From the IMG/VR virus record IMGVR_UViG_3300030202_000791, positions 3,864 through 24,159 of that record: a stretch of DNA of 20,296 bases, one strand, 5' to 3'. Shown here piece after piece: positions 8,109-13,495 of the stretch (positions are counted from its first letter, which is position 1; the number at the start of each line of letters is the position of its first letter). A model generated the notes under the pieces. That model made no database searches. It saw only the letters and a program-made list of their open reading frames with translations, and was not told where the DNA came from. This stretch comes from a virus. The position numbers and the translations under genes were made by a program.

Positions 8109-8863
8109 TTAATTAACTCTCCATTTAATGATGTTCTACCATCTATAATAGTCATAACATTTAAATTAAAGAAACCATCTTTATATATATCTAGTATTGC
8201 CATATTATGTGTCCAATTAGTAGCTCTATTTTTTAAAAATTCTTTATTCATATCACATAAGCATCCTAAAGAATGTGCCATCTTTGCACCATCCAAGTGT
8301 GAAACAACACTTTTAATTGCATCATGAGTGTGTCCATAAATAATATTAACTCCCAAATTTTGGACATGAGACCTTGTATGGTTAATACCAGACCAATGAC
8401 CCCCATGGTATGCATACAGTTTACTATTAAGAATTTTAAATTCAAGACCATAATCATACCACTTGTAACCACGTTCTTTAATTCGTAATACTTTTTTACT
8501 TCCATATTCTGTTAGATAAGGATTCTCTAATACAAAGTTATCAAACCAAACTTCATGATTGCCTTGTGCAAATAGTTTAGTCTTAACATTTACTTTATCT
8601 AATACCTCATCAATCCTATCAAAATGTTTATTTACTTCCTTAACTTCTTTTTTAATAGAAGGTAGTTGATACTCCAAAGGAGGTCTTTTCTTTTTTTTCC
8701 ACATCCAATGTGAAACTGAATTTCCTTCAGCAATATCTCCTATGCAAAGAAAAGCAGATGGTTTAACTATTTCCAATACTTTTAAAGCACACCTAAATGC
8801 CTTTTCATCATGTAGTGGAAAATGTAAATCAGGAAATATTACAACTTGTTCTACAGCCTTCAT
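8105..8863 (-). CDS. Calcineurin-like metallophosphoesterase
   Basis: A 252-residue cytosolic-type protein with the full metal-binding motif set of the calcineurin-like phosphoesterase fold in order: D12-x-H14 (FPDLHFP), G42-D43 (CIGDIAEGN), G101-N-H-E104 (AQGNHEVW), H153 (AYHGGHW) and G177-H-T-H180 (IYGHTHD). These bind the two-metal centre, so the enzyme is predicted to be active. Its substrate (nucleic acid, nucleotide or phosphoprotein) is not shown by the sequence. It overlaps the endolysin gene by 4 bases upstream and the membrane protein by 4 bases downstream. A phosphoesterase gene inside a lysis cassette is unusual enough to note. It may be a passenger gene expressed late. A role in nucleic-acid processing is possible but unproven. 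Confidence 0.9.
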   Translation of the reverse strand: MKAVEQVVIFPDLHFPLHDEKAFRCALKVLEIVKPSAFLCIGDIAEGNSVSHWMWKKKKRPPLEYQLPSIKKEVKEVNKHFDRIDEVLDKVNVKTKLFAQGNHEVWFDNFVLENPYLTEYGSKKVLRIKERGYKWYDYGLEFKILNSKLYAYHGGHWSGINHTRSHVQNLGVNIIYGHTHDAIKSVVSHLDGAKMAHSLGCLCDMNKEFLKNRATNWTHNMAILDIYKDGFFNLNVMTIIDGRTSLNGELIK

Positions 8864-9255
8864 ACATCTCTGATTTCAAAATGAGGTAGATCGTCAAAGT
8901 TATTATCTTTAACTTGGGTATCCATATCCCAATCTCCTCCCCATCTGATTTTTAATCCCATTTGATAAGCTATACCTACAACATAACCTGCAAAGTATGT
9001 AAATCTTTCTCTATCATTCCAATCAATTGGATATGGAGCTACGTCTACTGCTTTACTTGGTGTTGCATTATGCTTACCTTTGGGATATTTCAGCTTTGAT
9101 TTTCCTTCATCAAATAGTTTATTTTGCCTATCTTTACTTCTATGACCTTCAATAATTGTACAGTCAAACTTTTTTACTACACGTAAAAACAAATCTTGTA
9201 AACGCTTATCACAAGTCTCTAGTTTAGATAAAGATTTTTTACTAAATCTAGGCAT
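8860..9255 (-). CDS. M15 family peptidase endolysin
   Basis: A 131-residue protein that probably cuts the peptide stems of peptidoglycan (L-alanyl-D-glutamate or DD-peptidase type, as in phage T5 lysin). Zinc ligands are visible: H62 and D71 in KHNATPSKAVDVAP, and H125 in LPHFE. An acidic catalytic pair D121-D122 lies just ahead and a WGGDW motif (105-109) sits between, all typical of M15. The first 40 residues include the family pattern IIEGHRSKDRQN. The ATG has an AAGGA site and overlaps the previous stop (TAATG). There is no signal peptide, so release would depend on the membrane protein(s) encoded next to it. The length is normal for a single-domain phage M15 enzyme. Confidence 0.92.
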   Translation of the reverse strand: MPRFSKKSLSKLETCDKRLQDLFLRVVKKFDCTIIEGHRSKDRQNKLFDEGKSKLKYPKGKHNATPSKAVDVAPYPIDWNDRERFTYFAGYVVGIAYQMGLKIRWGGDWDMDTQVKDNNFDDLPHFEIRDV

Positions 9256-9440
9256 TACTTTTCCTTAGTAAGAACACTTTCTAATACTTCACTTACTGTG
9301 CTCCATACTGCTTTTAAAATCTTCTCTTCTGTTTTTTCATTGATAATAGGGATATTAATATTTTCATTTAACTTTTTAATAACCTGTTTTTCAACTTCTT
9401 CATCAGTAATGTAATTAAGAATTAATTTACCTACGTTCAT
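9255..9440 (-). CDS. Small helical protein in lysis module (61 aa)
   Basis: The ATG at 9440 overlaps the upstream TGA by four bases (ATGA) and has a GGAG site. The 61-residue product is helical and charged (DEEVEKQVIKKLNENI, then ILKAVWSTVSEVLESVL), with amphipathic segments but no true membrane span. The stop overlaps the endolysin start. I do not recognise a family. Being wedged between a holin-like gene and an endolysin gene, it could be a lysis accessory or antiholin-type protein, but position is the only support. Confidence 0.65.
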   Translation of the reverse strand: MNVGKLILNYITDEEVEKQVIKKLNENINIPIINEKTEEKILKAVWSTVSEVLESVLTKEK

Positions 9441-9703
9441 ACTCCAGCCTTTCTTTTTTGTTTGCTACCACGACCATTACCTATCTTTGCTTCTATATAG
9501 TTTAATTGGTCAGTTACTTCATCATTAAGTTCTTTAAATTCATCTTTCATACTATTCTTAGAATCTATTAACTTTATTATTATACTTTCAAGCCTATCTA
9601 ATTTTTTAGTAAGCTCTCCAGTCATCCATTTAAATACGGTAAACAAAAGCACAGCAGCTAAACCTGCGAAACCTAACTCAGCTATTCCTTCCATTCCATT
9701 CAT
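9437..9703 (-). CDS. Putative holin-like protein (one membrane segment plus coiled coil)
   Basis: An 88-residue protein. Residues about 7-26 form one hydrophobic helix (IAELGFAGLAAVLLFTVFKW). A charged coiled-coil-like region follows (KKLDRLESIIIKLIDSKNSM, later ELNDEVTDQLNYIEAKI), and the C terminus is strongly basic (RGSKQKRKAGV). Small size, one N-terminal membrane helix, a basic tail and a position directly before the endolysin genes fit a class III or BhlA/phi29-like holin. The start is uncertain by one ATG: an alternative lies three codons in. It could instead be a structural membrane protein. Confidence 0.65.
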   Translation of the reverse strand: MNGMEGIAELGFAGLAAVLLFTVFKWMTGELTKKLDRLESIIIKLIDSKNSMKDEFKELNDEVTDQLNYIEAKIGNGRGSKQKRKAGV

Positions 9704-9705
9704 TA

Positions 9706-9828
9706 TTAATACCTAGTACTTACTTTCTTATTACTAGGTCCTTTTTTCTTACCCATTTTCATTTTAGAACTTTTTCTCACTTTGACTTTCTTAGGCATTT
9801 TACCAGCCTTCGGTTTTCCATACGCCAT
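9706..9828 (-). CDS. Very basic micro-protein (40 aa)
   Basis: This frame is too short for most gene callers but well supported. The ATG at 9828 has AAGGAG about 8 bases upstream, embedded in the 3' end of the preceding gene, and the stop at 9706 lies 2 bases before the holin-like gene. It encodes MAYGKPKAGKMPKKVKVRKS and then a lysine-rich tail ending in STRY. By my count 14 Lys and 2 Arg among 40 residues, with no acidic residue. The composition is protamine-like. It belongs to a run of four lysine-rich genes and is probably a nucleic-acid-binding or virion-packaged peptide, though function cannot be read from sequence. Confidence 0.65.
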   Translation of the reverse strand: MAYGKPKAGKMPKKVKVRKSSKMKMGKKKGPSNKKVSTRY

Positions 9829-9829
9829 T

Positions 9830-10039
9830 TTACTTTCTCCTTTTCTTAGCTTGTTTAACACGAGATTTTTCTACTGCTTTTAAATTAATTTTTTTACCTG
9901 CTTTATATAGCTTTGCAGTTCTTTTTATTTCTGCAGCTTTTTTCCTAGGGTTCTTAGAACCTTTGGTGTACTTAGCAGGAACTCCATGTTTATATGGTTG
10001 CTTCCTTTTACTTTTTCTTTTTTGTTTTTTTCTTTGCAC
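9830..10039 (-). CDS. Very basic small protein (69 aa, GTG start)
   Basis: The frame starts at GTG 10039 inside the end of the previous gene (32-base overlap). No in-frame ATG exists further in, so the exact start is uncertain; coupling or re-initiation from the upstream gene is likely. The product is MQRKKQKRKSKRKQPYKHG, then a KYTKGSKNPRKKAAEIKR segment and a tail ending KQAKKRRK. I count 31 Lys or Arg among 69 residues and only 2 acidic residues. The AAEIKRTAKLYKAGKKI helix resembles short proteins I recall from marine phages, but I cannot name a family. A role in binding DNA or RNA, or in the virion, is plausible. Confidence 0.65.
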   Translation of the reverse strand: MQRKKQKRKSKRKQPYKHGVPAKYTKGSKNPRKKAAEIKRTAKLYKAGKKINLKAVEKSRVKQAKKRRK

Positions 10040-10274
10040 CTTTTCTCAAATCTGTATCATGTTTTCTACTACCTCGAATGTAAGAATTTACTCTACCCAT
10101 AGCCCATGCTGCCATAGGTACATTTCTACTACCACTAGATAAATATGCAGCTTGACCTCTTTTATATACTTTCTTTAAAGTACCAAGAGCTATGCCAGAA
10201 CTTTTAGCTTTACCAGCTAGTCCTTTACCACCACTACTTTTTTTCTTTACTGGTTTTTTCTTCTTTACTGCCAT
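10008..10274 (-). CDS. Lysine-rich small phage protein (88 aa) with conserved-looking core
   Basis: The best start is ATG 10274 (MAVKKKKPVKKKSSGG). The frame is open further upstream to 10322 but then overlaps the previous gene much more, and an extra ATG at 10286 is also possible. The core GTLKKVYKRGQAAYLSSGSR and NVPMAAWAMGRVNSYIRG resembles a motif (an aromatic start, then W-x-M-x-RVNS-I-x-G, then DxDL) that I recall in small phage proteins of unknown function. Both ends are poly-lysine. It overlaps its upstream neighbour by 41 bases and its downstream neighbour by 32, always within A-rich runs that code for lysine. A nucleic-acid-binding role is possible; the conserved core suggests a folded domain. 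Confidence 0.65.
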   Translation of the reverse strand: MAVKKKKPVKKKSSGGKGLAGKAKSSGIALGTLKKVYKRGQAAYLSSGSRNVPMAAWAMGRVNSYIRGSRKHDTDLRKGAKKKTKKKK

Positions 10275-10410
10275 TACATTTCCCATCTTCACAACATTCT
10301 GATAAAGCTTGTTTATACCCAATCAATTGATTTTGCTCTGCACTTAATGCTTGTATTTGTTGTGGTATTTCTTTTAATCGTCTATTAATATCTTCTTTTT
10401 TTAATGCCAT
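10234..10410 (-). CDS. Small helical protein with CC-x4-C motif (58 aa)
   Basis: The start is chosen at ATG 10410 because it has AGAGGA just upstream; a longer frame to 10500 would run through the previous gene. It encodes MALKKEDINRRLKEIPQQIQ, then a Gln/Leu helix (ALSAEQNQLIGYKQALSE), then CCEDGKCNG and a charged Lys/Glu tail. The first 40 residues look like a short coiled coil. The three cysteines might bind a metal or form disulphides. I do not recognise a family. The start lies 1 base after the upstream stop. Confidence 0.65.
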   Translation of the reverse strand: MALKKEDINRRLKEIPQQIQALSAEQNQLIGYKQALSECCEDGKCNGSKEEKTSKEKK

Positions 10411-10411
10411 A

Positions 10412-10732
10412 CTATCCTCTTTTTTTTTTAGATTTATTTCTTTTACTAATTGCTTTAGCTTTTTTCTTAGCATCAACTTTACTACTTGCACCCCAAGCAT
10501 TCAATGATAATAAAAGTCTAGTCTTTTCTTTCTTACCAGTCTTTTTATTTACTTTATACTCAGGACCTTTAGCTCCACCCATTCTAGCTAAGAAAGATGC
10601 TCTTCTAGGATTATCACCACTCTTAACAGGTGCTTTTAATTTACCACCTTTATAAGAAGCTCTACCCTTAGCATTTAATCCACCTTTAGGATTCTTACCT
10701 TCTTTTCTTTGCCATGCTGGAGTTTTAGCCAC
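10412..10732 (-). CDS. Basic small phage protein, DUF6321-like (106 aa)
   Basis: I place the start at GTG 10732 (GGAGA 8 bases upstream; one-base overlap with the previous TAG), giving MAKTPAWQRKEGKNPKGG. The frame is open to a TTG at 10747, but that start has no such support. The sequence TPAWQRKEGKNPKGGLN, then KAPVKSGDNPRRASFLARMG, then KTRLLLSLNAWGASSKV matches a short basic family I recall from marine phages and cyanophages as DUF6321. That name is from memory and unverified. The end is poly-lysine (KRNKSKKKRG). Function is unknown; the many basic residues and PRR motif suggest nucleic-acid contact. Confidence 0.75.
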   Translation of the reverse strand: MAKTPAWQRKEGKNPKGGLNAKGRASYKGGKLKAPVKSGDNPRRASFLARMGGAKGPEYKVNKKTGKKEKTRLLLSLNAWGASSKVDAKKKAKAISKRNKSKKKRG

Positions 10733-10974
10733 TAATACAATCTCCAATCATTTGCTAAATTATTCCAATCTTTATACTTAGTTCTATTTGTATCTTTTTT
10801 TACAATTTCAAACTGCTCATGTGTATAACACCAAAGCCTTGTAGAATCTTGATTAAACAAAACTACTCTATTATAAAAATGACCTTTACCATTTTGATCT
10901 CTTAGTATATCCATATTATTTACTCCATTACAACTTAAAGATAATAGAATAGGTATGAATAATTTTTTAAGCAT
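10732..10974 (-). CDS. Putative small lipoprotein (80 aa)
   Basis: The N terminus (MLKKLFIPILLSLSC) has two lysines, a hydrophobic stretch and a cysteine at residue 15: a signal peptide with a loose lipobox (LSLSC rather than the ideal LAGC). The mature part of about 65 residues is polar, with aromatic and charged residues (HFYNRVVLF, RLWCYTHEQFEIV, DWNNLANDW). I chose ATG 10974; a TTG at 10980 has a better-spaced AAGGA site, so the start may be two codons earlier. The gene overlaps the fibre gene's end. An outer-membrane lipoprotein of this size just ahead of a lysis module could be an o-spanin or a superinfection-exclusion protein; neither is shown. Confidence 0.65.
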   Translation of the reverse strand: MLKKLFIPILLSLSCNGVNNMDILRDQNGKGHFYNRVVLFNQDSTRLWCYTHEQFEIVKKDTNRTKYKDWNNLANDWRLY

Positions 10975-12268
10975 CTTCAAGAACTTTTATCCTTGCACTT
11001 AATTCTTGTATTGCTTTTAATGACAATACAAATACATCTTGATAGTTCAAACCTAAATACCCATCTTCATTTGCTATTGCAGAAAGTGGTAATATTTTTT
11101 GCACTTCATTAGCTGAAAGACCATAAAACTTTTTATCTTCAGCTACTTCATCTCCATCTATATTTGTGGATTTTGGAAAGTCATTTGTATTTGGGTCTTT
11201 CTTTTGATATTCACCAATCTTAGTAAGTGTATTTATTTTATCAGTTGCATTTTCAAAAACATTCCAATTTTGTTTTAATCTTTCATCAGAACTTATAGCT
11301 GAAAAACTTGTTGCTCCTGAAGTTAATTCTACACCTCCTGAGTTTGAAATTACCTGTACTATTGTACTATTAATAGATTTGAGAATATTTGGATTTCCAC
11401 CACCTCCACTATATTCTGCTGAAGTAACTTGAAAAACACCATTAGCTTCATCCAAGAAAACAATCTGATTAACTGCATCTGTTCCTACAAATGTTATTGG
11501 TTTATATGATGTAGTTCCACCAGGGGCTAATCTTAATACTTCTGAAGAAACTGCATTACCATCAGTAATACTAAATCTTAATTCAGTTCCATTTTCTGAA
11601 GCACTCCATTGTGCATCACAAATAGCTTCTATCTGTGCACCTTCAGTAATAGTAGCCGAACCATCTTCAGCTCCTAAAAAAGTGATTGCACCAAGCCTAT
11701 CACCACTCTCCATTGTTGAACCATCATCTGTAATAAGTTGTATTTCTGCACCTGAAGTTGCACTACCTTCTGTTGATGTTTGAACTTTAAAACCAGGATT
11801 TGCTAATGCTCCAGTAATTGTAATACCTTGATTACTTGTAGTTAATCCTGGGGCTAACCTTAATACTTCAGAAGAGGAAGCGTTGCCATCAGTTATATTA
11901 AATCTTAATTCTGTTCCATTCTCACTTGCACTCCAATTATTATCACAAATAGCTTCTATTTCTGCACCCTGTGTAATTGTACTACTAGCATCTTCTGCTC
12001 CTGAAAATTCTATAACTCCTAATCTATGACCAGTTGCCATAGCAGCTCCATCATCAGATTGTAATATTAAAATTCCACCTTTATCTGCTGCAGATGCAGT
12101 AGGGTTGTCTACTACTATTGCTTCTGTTGAGACTTGTAATGCAAAAGTAGTGTCATTATCACCATCTTTAATATTTACTAAAGTAGCTCCATTACCTCCT
12201 CCATCTCTATCTACATGTAATAGTTGTTCGTAACTATTTGCTATTGTTTGTCCTGTTAAAGCTCCCAT
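10967..12268 (-). CDS. Tail fibre/appendage with C-terminal S74 self-cleaving chaperone domain
   Basis: A 433-residue protein with an AAGGAG site. Residues about 1-320 are beta-rich fibre repeats. The C-terminal ~110 residues are an intramolecular chaperone (Peptidase_S74): S327-D-E-R-L-K332 contains the Ser/Lys dyad, five residues apart as in endosialidase chaperones, with self-cleavage expected just before S327. Typical S74 patches follow: FYGLSANEVQKILP (381-394), GYLGLNYQDVFVLSLKAIQE (403-422) and a trailing coiled coil. The chaperone trimerises the fibre and is then cut off. The shaft contains a clear duplication of about 100 residues (see repeats). It is the likely receptor-binding or appendage protein of this phage. 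Confidence 0.85.
   Translation of the reverse strand: MGALTGQTIANSYEQLLHVDRDGGGNGATLVNIKDGDNDTTFALQVSTEAIVVDNPTASAADKGGILILQSDDGAAMATGHRLGVIEFSGAEDASSTITQGAEIEAICDNNWSASENGTELRFNITDGNASSSEVLRLAPGLTTSNQGITITGALANPGFKVQTSTEGSATSGAEIQLITDDGSTMESGDRLGAITFLGAEDGSATITEGAQIEAICDAQWSASENGTELRFSITDGNAVSSEVLRLAPGGTTSYKPITFVGTDAVNQIVFLDEANGVFQVTSAEYSGGGGNPNILKSINSTIVQVISNSGGVELTSGATSFSAISSDERLKQNWNVFENATDKINTLTKIGEYQKKDPNTNDFPKSTNIDGDEVAEDKKFYGLSANEVQKILPLSAIANEDGYLGLNYQDVFVLSLKAIQELSARIKVLEDA
11486..11791 (-). repeat. Second copy of internal fibre repeat
   Basis: Residues about 160-261 of the fibre protein. They match residues about 42-152 with a constant offset of 109 residues at the RLG, CD-x2-WSASENGTELRF and SSEVLRLAPG motifs. 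The copies differ at scattered positions. Confidence 0.8.
11813..12145 (-). repeat. First copy of internal fibre repeat
   Basis: Residues about 42-152 of the fibre protein. Shared blocks with the second copy: a DDG-x2-M-x2-G-x-RLG start, the EAICD-x2-WSASENGTELRF core, and an ITDGNA-x-SSEVLRLAPG end. It has about nine extra residues near its start compared with the second copy. Confidence 0.8.
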
Positions 12269-12280
12269 ATTTAAATCTCC

Positions 12281-12412
12281 TTAAACTGATTGTTCCCAAG
12301 TATTGTTTTGATTATCCCATAAGTCCACATGTGTTTCCCAAAAACTTCTAAGTGAAGCTATGGATTCATCTAAAATTGTCATTATCGTATTTGTTAATCC
12401 TAATCTAGGCAT
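12281..12412 (-). CDS. Micro-protein between fibre and small beta protein (43 aa)
   Basis: The frame runs from ATG 12412, one base after the upstream TAA, to TAA 12281; the fibre gene's AAGGAG overlaps its end. It encodes MPRLGLTNTIMTILDESIAS, then LRSFWETHVDLWDNQNNTWEQSV. Three tryptophans spaced at about 8 and 7 residues and an amphipathic helix stand out. No Shine-Dalgarno sequence is obvious, so translation would rely on coupling to the upstream gene. It fills what would otherwise be a 145-base gap in a nearly gapless gene set. Function is unknown; neighbours suggest a fibre or neck accessory. Confidence 0.55.
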   Translation of the reverse strand: MPRLGLTNTIMTILDESIASLRSFWETHVDLWDNQNNTWEQSV

Positions 12413-12413
12413 A

Positions 12414-12758
12414 TTATGGACCAAAGTAAATTACTACTTTGTCTCCTGCTGTTTGTAAATCTAAGCTTAACCATCTACCATATATAGTTACACCTTTAGG
12501 AAAGGTATCACTATTTGCAACAGTTGCACCATTTGTGCCAGGGGCTGCTGCAGTTGTTCCATAATGAAAACTTGTTGATTCAGGTGTTAATGCTGCAAAT
12601 TCAACATCAGTTAACATTGTTATAGCAACAATAACTGAACCTGATGGTGGTGTATATAAATCTGTAGTATCTGTAAATGCTGCTCCAGTTTGACCTAGTG
12701 CTACATTTTGTGCTTCAACTACTGTATAATTTTGAGCTGAACTTTTTCCAATAGCCAT
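12414..12758 (-). CDS. Small beta-rich virion-module protein (114 aa)
   Basis: The ATG at 12758 has AAGGAG about 8 bases upstream. The sequence is rich in Thr, Ala, Val and Gly, with strands predicted throughout. The end, TFPKGVTIYGRWLSLDLQTA followed by GDKVVIYFGP, resembles short proteins I recall beside tail-fibre genes in marine phages. It has no signal or membrane segment. It is likely a small virion component, such as a decoration or fibre-linked beta-sandwich, judged from composition and its place immediately before the fibre gene. No family name can be given. Confidence 0.7.
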   Translation of the reverse strand: MAIGKSSAQNYTVVEAQNVALGQTGAAFTDTTDLYTPPSGSVIVAITMLTDVEFAALTPESTSFHYGTTAAAPGTNGATVANSDTFPKGVTIYGRWLSLDLQTAGDKVVIYFGP

Positions 12759-12779
12759 TTTTTTTCTCCTTGTTTATCG

Positions 12780-12815
12780 TATGCCTTTCCGTGCAAGAAA
12801 TTTCACATGGGCATA
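12780..12815 (-). other. Imperfect stem-loop in short leader
   Basis: The 62 bases between the 31-residue ORF and the 114-residue gene hold six-base arms TATGCC (12780-12785 on the plus strand) and GGCATA (12810-12815). The loop contains the palindrome GAAATTTC and GTG/CAC. The direct repeat TATCGTA occurs at 12775-12781 and 12814-12820. No U-run follows, so this is not a classic terminator. It could be an mRNA processing or stability element. Confidence 0.3.
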
Positions 12816-12820
12816 TCGTA

Positions 12821-12916
12821 TTAACTTGCTTCTGTATATGTTGAACTTTCAGTCATAGTAGTTGTTGATACGACAACTTCTGTTATAGTTGCTGTAGATA
12901 CTACTACTTCTGTCAT
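12821..12916 (-). CDS. Thr/Val-rich micro-protein with tandem decapeptide repeats (31 aa)
   Basis: The ATG at 12916 overlaps the upstream TGA (ATGA) and has AAGGA 7 bases upstream, a textbook start. It encodes MTEVVVSTAT, ITEVVVSTTT and MTESSTYTEAS: three units of about ten residues, the first two nearly identical. Nothing similar is known to me. Such a short beta-prone repeat could be a structural peptide, but the start signals are the main evidence that it is translated at all. Confidence 0.5.
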   Translation of the reverse strand: MTEVVVSTATITEVVVSTTTMTESSTYTEAS

Positions 12917-13347
12917 TCTTCATCCTTATCTCTTGTGCTATGTACTGTTGGTTCAAAGCCTTGTAATTTAATAACTGTCTTTTGAACTCTGCCAGTATTA
13001 GCATATCTTTTTCCTTCTATAACGCCTAAATTGTATTGACGTTCCCAATATGTTGCAGTTGATAAAGTATCTGGATTTAATTCATATCCTCTTTGTATAG
13101 CTTTAGCTACAACTGCATGTCTAAATTCTTCTGGAATATCTGGTTCTTCAGTATATCCTGTTGTTGTATTTGTAGTTCCTGTATCAGCAGCAACAAATTT
13201 ATTAGGTTTTTTAACTGCAAATATAGTTACAGTTTTAACTTCACTTGGTGAGTTATAAGATGTTGATGTATCACCAACTGATCTTGAGATAATTGCTATT
13301 GCATCTCTCTCAACATAATATGCAAAATTACGTTGACTACTTGGCAT
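12913..13347 (-). CDS. Head-tail connector/adaptor-like protein (144 aa)
   Basis: A 144-residue protein. The first half is beta-like (DAIAIISRSVGDT, EVKTVTIFAVKKPNKF). The second half has the helical pattern typical of phage connector C termini: PDIPEEFRHAVVAKAIQRGY, then TATYWERQYNLGVIEGKRYA. It follows another adaptor-like gene and a 52-residue ORF and overlaps both neighbours. I infer a role in the neck joining the portal to the tail. It could work together with the 89-residue protein, which looks like an N-terminal adaptor half. Confidence 0.65.
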   Translation of the reverse strand: MPSSQRNFAYYVERDAIAIISRSVGDTSTSYNSPSEVKTVTIFAVKKPNKFVAADTGTTNTTTGYTEEPDIPEEFRHAVVAKAIQRGYELNPDTLSTATYWERQYNLGVIEGKRYANTGRVQKTVIKLQGFEPTVHSTRDKDEE

Positions 13348-13495
13348 TCTTATGTTTCATCATTACAGAAAATTTAGCTGTTTTAGATGCTCCTTTATGT
13401 GGTTTATAAACACCTTTTGTTTTCATTAACTTATATGTAGTCTTTCCTGTTTTCATCCAATGAAAGCCTTTTGGGGCTGGTACTGATTTCATCAT
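13337..13495 (-). CDS. Lysine-rich micro-protein (52 aa)
   Basis: The ATG at 13495 overlaps the upstream TGA as ATGA (a second ATG follows at once) with GAGAGA upstream, and the frame ends at TAG 13337. It encodes MMKSVPAPKGFHWMKTGKTT, then YKLMKTKGVYKPHKGASKTA and KFSVMMKHKNAK. The repeating YKxx(K)PHKGA style and high lysine content look like a small phage protein I recall from marine phages, without known function. It is inserted between two adaptor-like genes and overlaps the next gene by 11 bases. Confidence 0.6.
   Translation of the reverse strand: MMKSVPAPKGFHWMKTGKTTYKLMKTKGVYKPHKGASKTAKFSVMMKHKNAK

Noticed and set aside
8266-8505. Minus-strand frame of 79 residues
   Set aside because: Lies inside the metallophosphoesterase gene in another frame, which has the complete motif set.
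10008-10039. Programmed -1 frameshift at the A AAA AAG tract to fuse the 88- and 69-residue genes
   Set aside because: The heptamer is in the right phase, but the downstream gene is in the +1 (or -2) frame, so a -1 shift would not reach it.
10234-10500. Longer 88-residue version of the CC-x4-C gene
   Set aside because: The extra N terminus overlaps the DUF6321-like gene; ATG 10410 has a clear AGAGGA site.
10404-10655. Open frames on the plus strand (also at 1471, 3377, 4232, 4664, 5164, 5611, 14092, 14524, 15322, 16729, 17780 and 20044)
   Set aside because: All lie opposite confident minus-strand genes, have odd hydrophobic or low-complexity products typical of antisense of AT-rich genes, and break the uniform gene direction.
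12806-12823. T7-type RNA polymerase promoter from TAATACGA
   Set aside because: Only the first eight bases match the T7 consensus; the CTCACTATAG part is missing and no second copy was seen in the other gaps.
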